A stretch of DNA of 64,000 nt from Bedellia somnulentella (lineage: Eukaryota; Arthropoda; Insecta; Lepidoptera; Bedelliidae), in assembly GCA_963576735.1 (NCBI GenBank), contig OY755197.1, forward strand, positions 3,794,501 through 3,858,500. The letters are read 5' to 3'. The notes below the pieces were generated by a model. That model did not search any database, was not told where the DNA came from, and worked only from the letters and a program-made list of their open reading frames with translations. This document shows, piece by piece, positions 51,201-54,200 of this stretch. Both the position numbers and the translations under genes were made by a program. The first letter of the stretch is position 1, and every line of letters begins with the position of its first letter.

Positions 51201-54200
51201 AACAGTAGAGATACATACATATACTCACTACATACACATTATACCGACACGTGCCCGAGGTGACGCGCGGGCTGGCCGAGCTGGCCGACGAGGCGCGGGA
51301 GCGGCGCGTCATGCTCGTGCATTGCCAGTACGTATTGTACTTACATCTAGAATGTTGCGTGGTACAAACAGTAGAGATACATACATATACTCACTACATA
51401 CACATTATACCGACACGTGCCCGAGGTGACGCGCGGGCTGGCCGAGCTGGCCGACGAGGCGCGGGAGCGGCGCGTCATGCTCGTGCATTGCCAGTACGTA
51501 TTGTACTTACATCTAGAATGTTGCGTGGTACAAACAGTAGAGATACATACATATACTCACTACATACACATTATACCGACACGTGCCCGAGGTGACGCGC
51601 GGGCTGGCCGAGCTGGCCGACGAGGCGCGGGAGCGGCGCGTCATGCTCGTGCATTGCCAGTACGTATTGTACTTACATCTAGAATGTTGCGTGGTACAAA
51701 CAGTAGAGATACATACATATACTCACTACATACACATTATACCGACACGTGCCCGAGGTGACGCGCGGGCTGGCCGAGCTGGCCGACGAGGCGCGGGAGC
51801 GGCGCGTCATGCTCGTGCATTGCCAGTACGTATTGTACTTACATCTAGAATGTTGCGTGGTACAAACAGTAGAGATACATACATATACTCACTACATACA
51901 CATTATACCGACACGTGCCCGAGGTGACGCGCGGGCTGGCCGAGCTGGCCGACGAGGCGCGGGAGCGGCGCGTCATGCTCGTGCATTGCCAGTACGTATT
52001 GTACTTACATCTAGAATGTTGCGTGGTACAAACAGTAGAGATACATACATATACTCACTACATACACATTATACCGACACGTGCCCGAGGTGACGCGCGG
52101 GCTGGCCGAGCTGGCCGACGAGGCGCGGGAGCGGCGCGTCATGCTCGTGCATTGCCAGTACGTATTGTACTTACATCTAGAATGTTGCGTGGTACAAACA
52201 GTAGAGATACATACATATACTCACTACATACACATTATACCGACACGTGCCCGAGGTGACGCGCGGGCTGGCCGAGCTGGCCGACGAGGCGCGGGAGCGG
52301 CGCGTCATGCTCGTGCATTGCCAGTACGTATTGTACTTACATCTAGAATGTTGCGTGGTACAAACAGTAGAGATACATACATATACTCACTACATACACA
52401 TTATACCGACACGTGCCCGAGGTGACGCGCGGGCTGGCCGAGCTGGCCGACGAGGCGCGGGAGCGGCGCGTCATGCTCGTGCATTGCCAGTACGTATTGT
52501 ACTTACATCTAGAATGTTGCGTGGTACAAACAGTAGAGATACATACATATACTCACTACATACACATTATACCGACACGTGCCCGAGGTGACGCGCGGGC
52601 TGGCCGAGCTGGCCGACGAGGCGCGGGAGCGGCGCGTCATGCTCGTGCATTGCCAGTACGTATTGTACTTACATCTAGAATGTTGCGTGGTACAAACAGT
52701 AGACATACATACATATACTCACTACATACACATTATACCGACACGTGCCCGAGGTGACGCGCGGGCTGGCCGAGCTGGCCGACGAGGCGCGGGAGCGGCG
52801 CGTCATGCTCGTGCATTGCCAGTACGTATATATCATTGTAACTAAGGGTATACATTGGTCAAAAGCTGCCGCAACCCGGCATTCGCTCCCGATAGTCACA
52901 CTGCTTTGTTGAGATTTGTATGACACACCGTCTTATACGGGCGGCTGAGTGGAACGGCCTGCAAGTGACTTCAGTAGCGCTGCTCCACATTTAATAGGAA
53001 TTGCTAAATGCCGTATAATAAGGTTTGGATAACTGCCCTTTAAGCTCTGAACGTATATAATTCTATTCCAACCCTCTTTGATGAAAGATTATCTGCACCT
53101 TCGTCTGAAGCAGTTGCTACACAAGTTTTCGCTTTCCCATATGTAAATTGTCAGAAATCGTTTTTTGTAATAATCCGATGTGATGCTCCGCTGTCTGGTC
53201 TGGTAACTCATGAAAAGACTAGCTGTAGACTGTGACTCCGTACCCTTTCATAATATCACCATATTCGCTGACCACAGCTGTCTTCTGCCTTATAATTTAT
53301 TAACTCGTCTATATTTAAAACAGATACGGTACGGAACGATCAGCTATGTTCGTGGCGCTGTGCATCCTAATAAACCAGTTGCGGTCTGAGAAACGAGTGG
53401 ATCTGCTCACCGTGGCCAGGACTTTGAGGGCGCAACGAGCCAACACTATCAATACCTTTGTAAGTATTTATTTGGAGACTAGTATAATAAGTAGACTAGT
53501 ATAGTATTAATAATGTCATGGTTTTTGTGGAGTCCTTTCTTGTTAAAACTATTTCACAGAGACCGGTCCTTAAAGATACTATAAAAGTTCTCATAAACAT
53601 ATATTGTTATTTTACATTATTGTTAAAAATGTAGACTTTTTTTTGATAGTGTTATTGGGAAAATGTGCCCTCGCGAATAACATATGTTCTAATAAATAAT
53701 GGTATTTATATCAAGGCAAAGGTTTTCACATTAATATGAGTATCATGACTTGGATATGCCGATTTGTGAAAATGTTAAAAAAGTGAAGAATAGTGAAGAT
53801 GAATATAAGAGAGTTAAGAATGAGGTTAAGAAGAAAATAGAAAAGAAAAAGCGTGATCTGATAGAATGGTGTGAGAGGAAACTCTCTGATAATTTCCGGA
53901 ATAACCAAAAGTTGTTCTGGAAATATATCCGGAAAGAAAAGGGAGTTTCCCAAAACACGAGAGTGAATGTTGTGAGAGATGAACAGGGTGAATTGGCGAC
54001 GGATGAAAGTAGCATAAGACGAGTATGGAAGAACTATTTTGAGGGACTCTTTGAAAAAGAGGATTCATCCATTTCTTCGCCAATCAGCAGTAATGTTGAT
54101 TGGAACGACGTTATGGGTGACTTTAGTGACAGTGAGATCAGTATGGAAGAAATAATGAAAGCAATGAAAAGTATGAAACTAGGGAAAGCGGCAGGGTATG

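Noticed and set aside
48924..52829. CRISPR-like regular repeats
   Set aside because: The units are contiguous, with no unique spacers, and contain exon sequence of a eukaryotic gene.
48869..52926. Series of 78- to 129-codon open frames repeated every 166 bases, on both strands
   Set aside because: Direct products of the tandem array; only the first unit is spliced coding sequence of exon 24.
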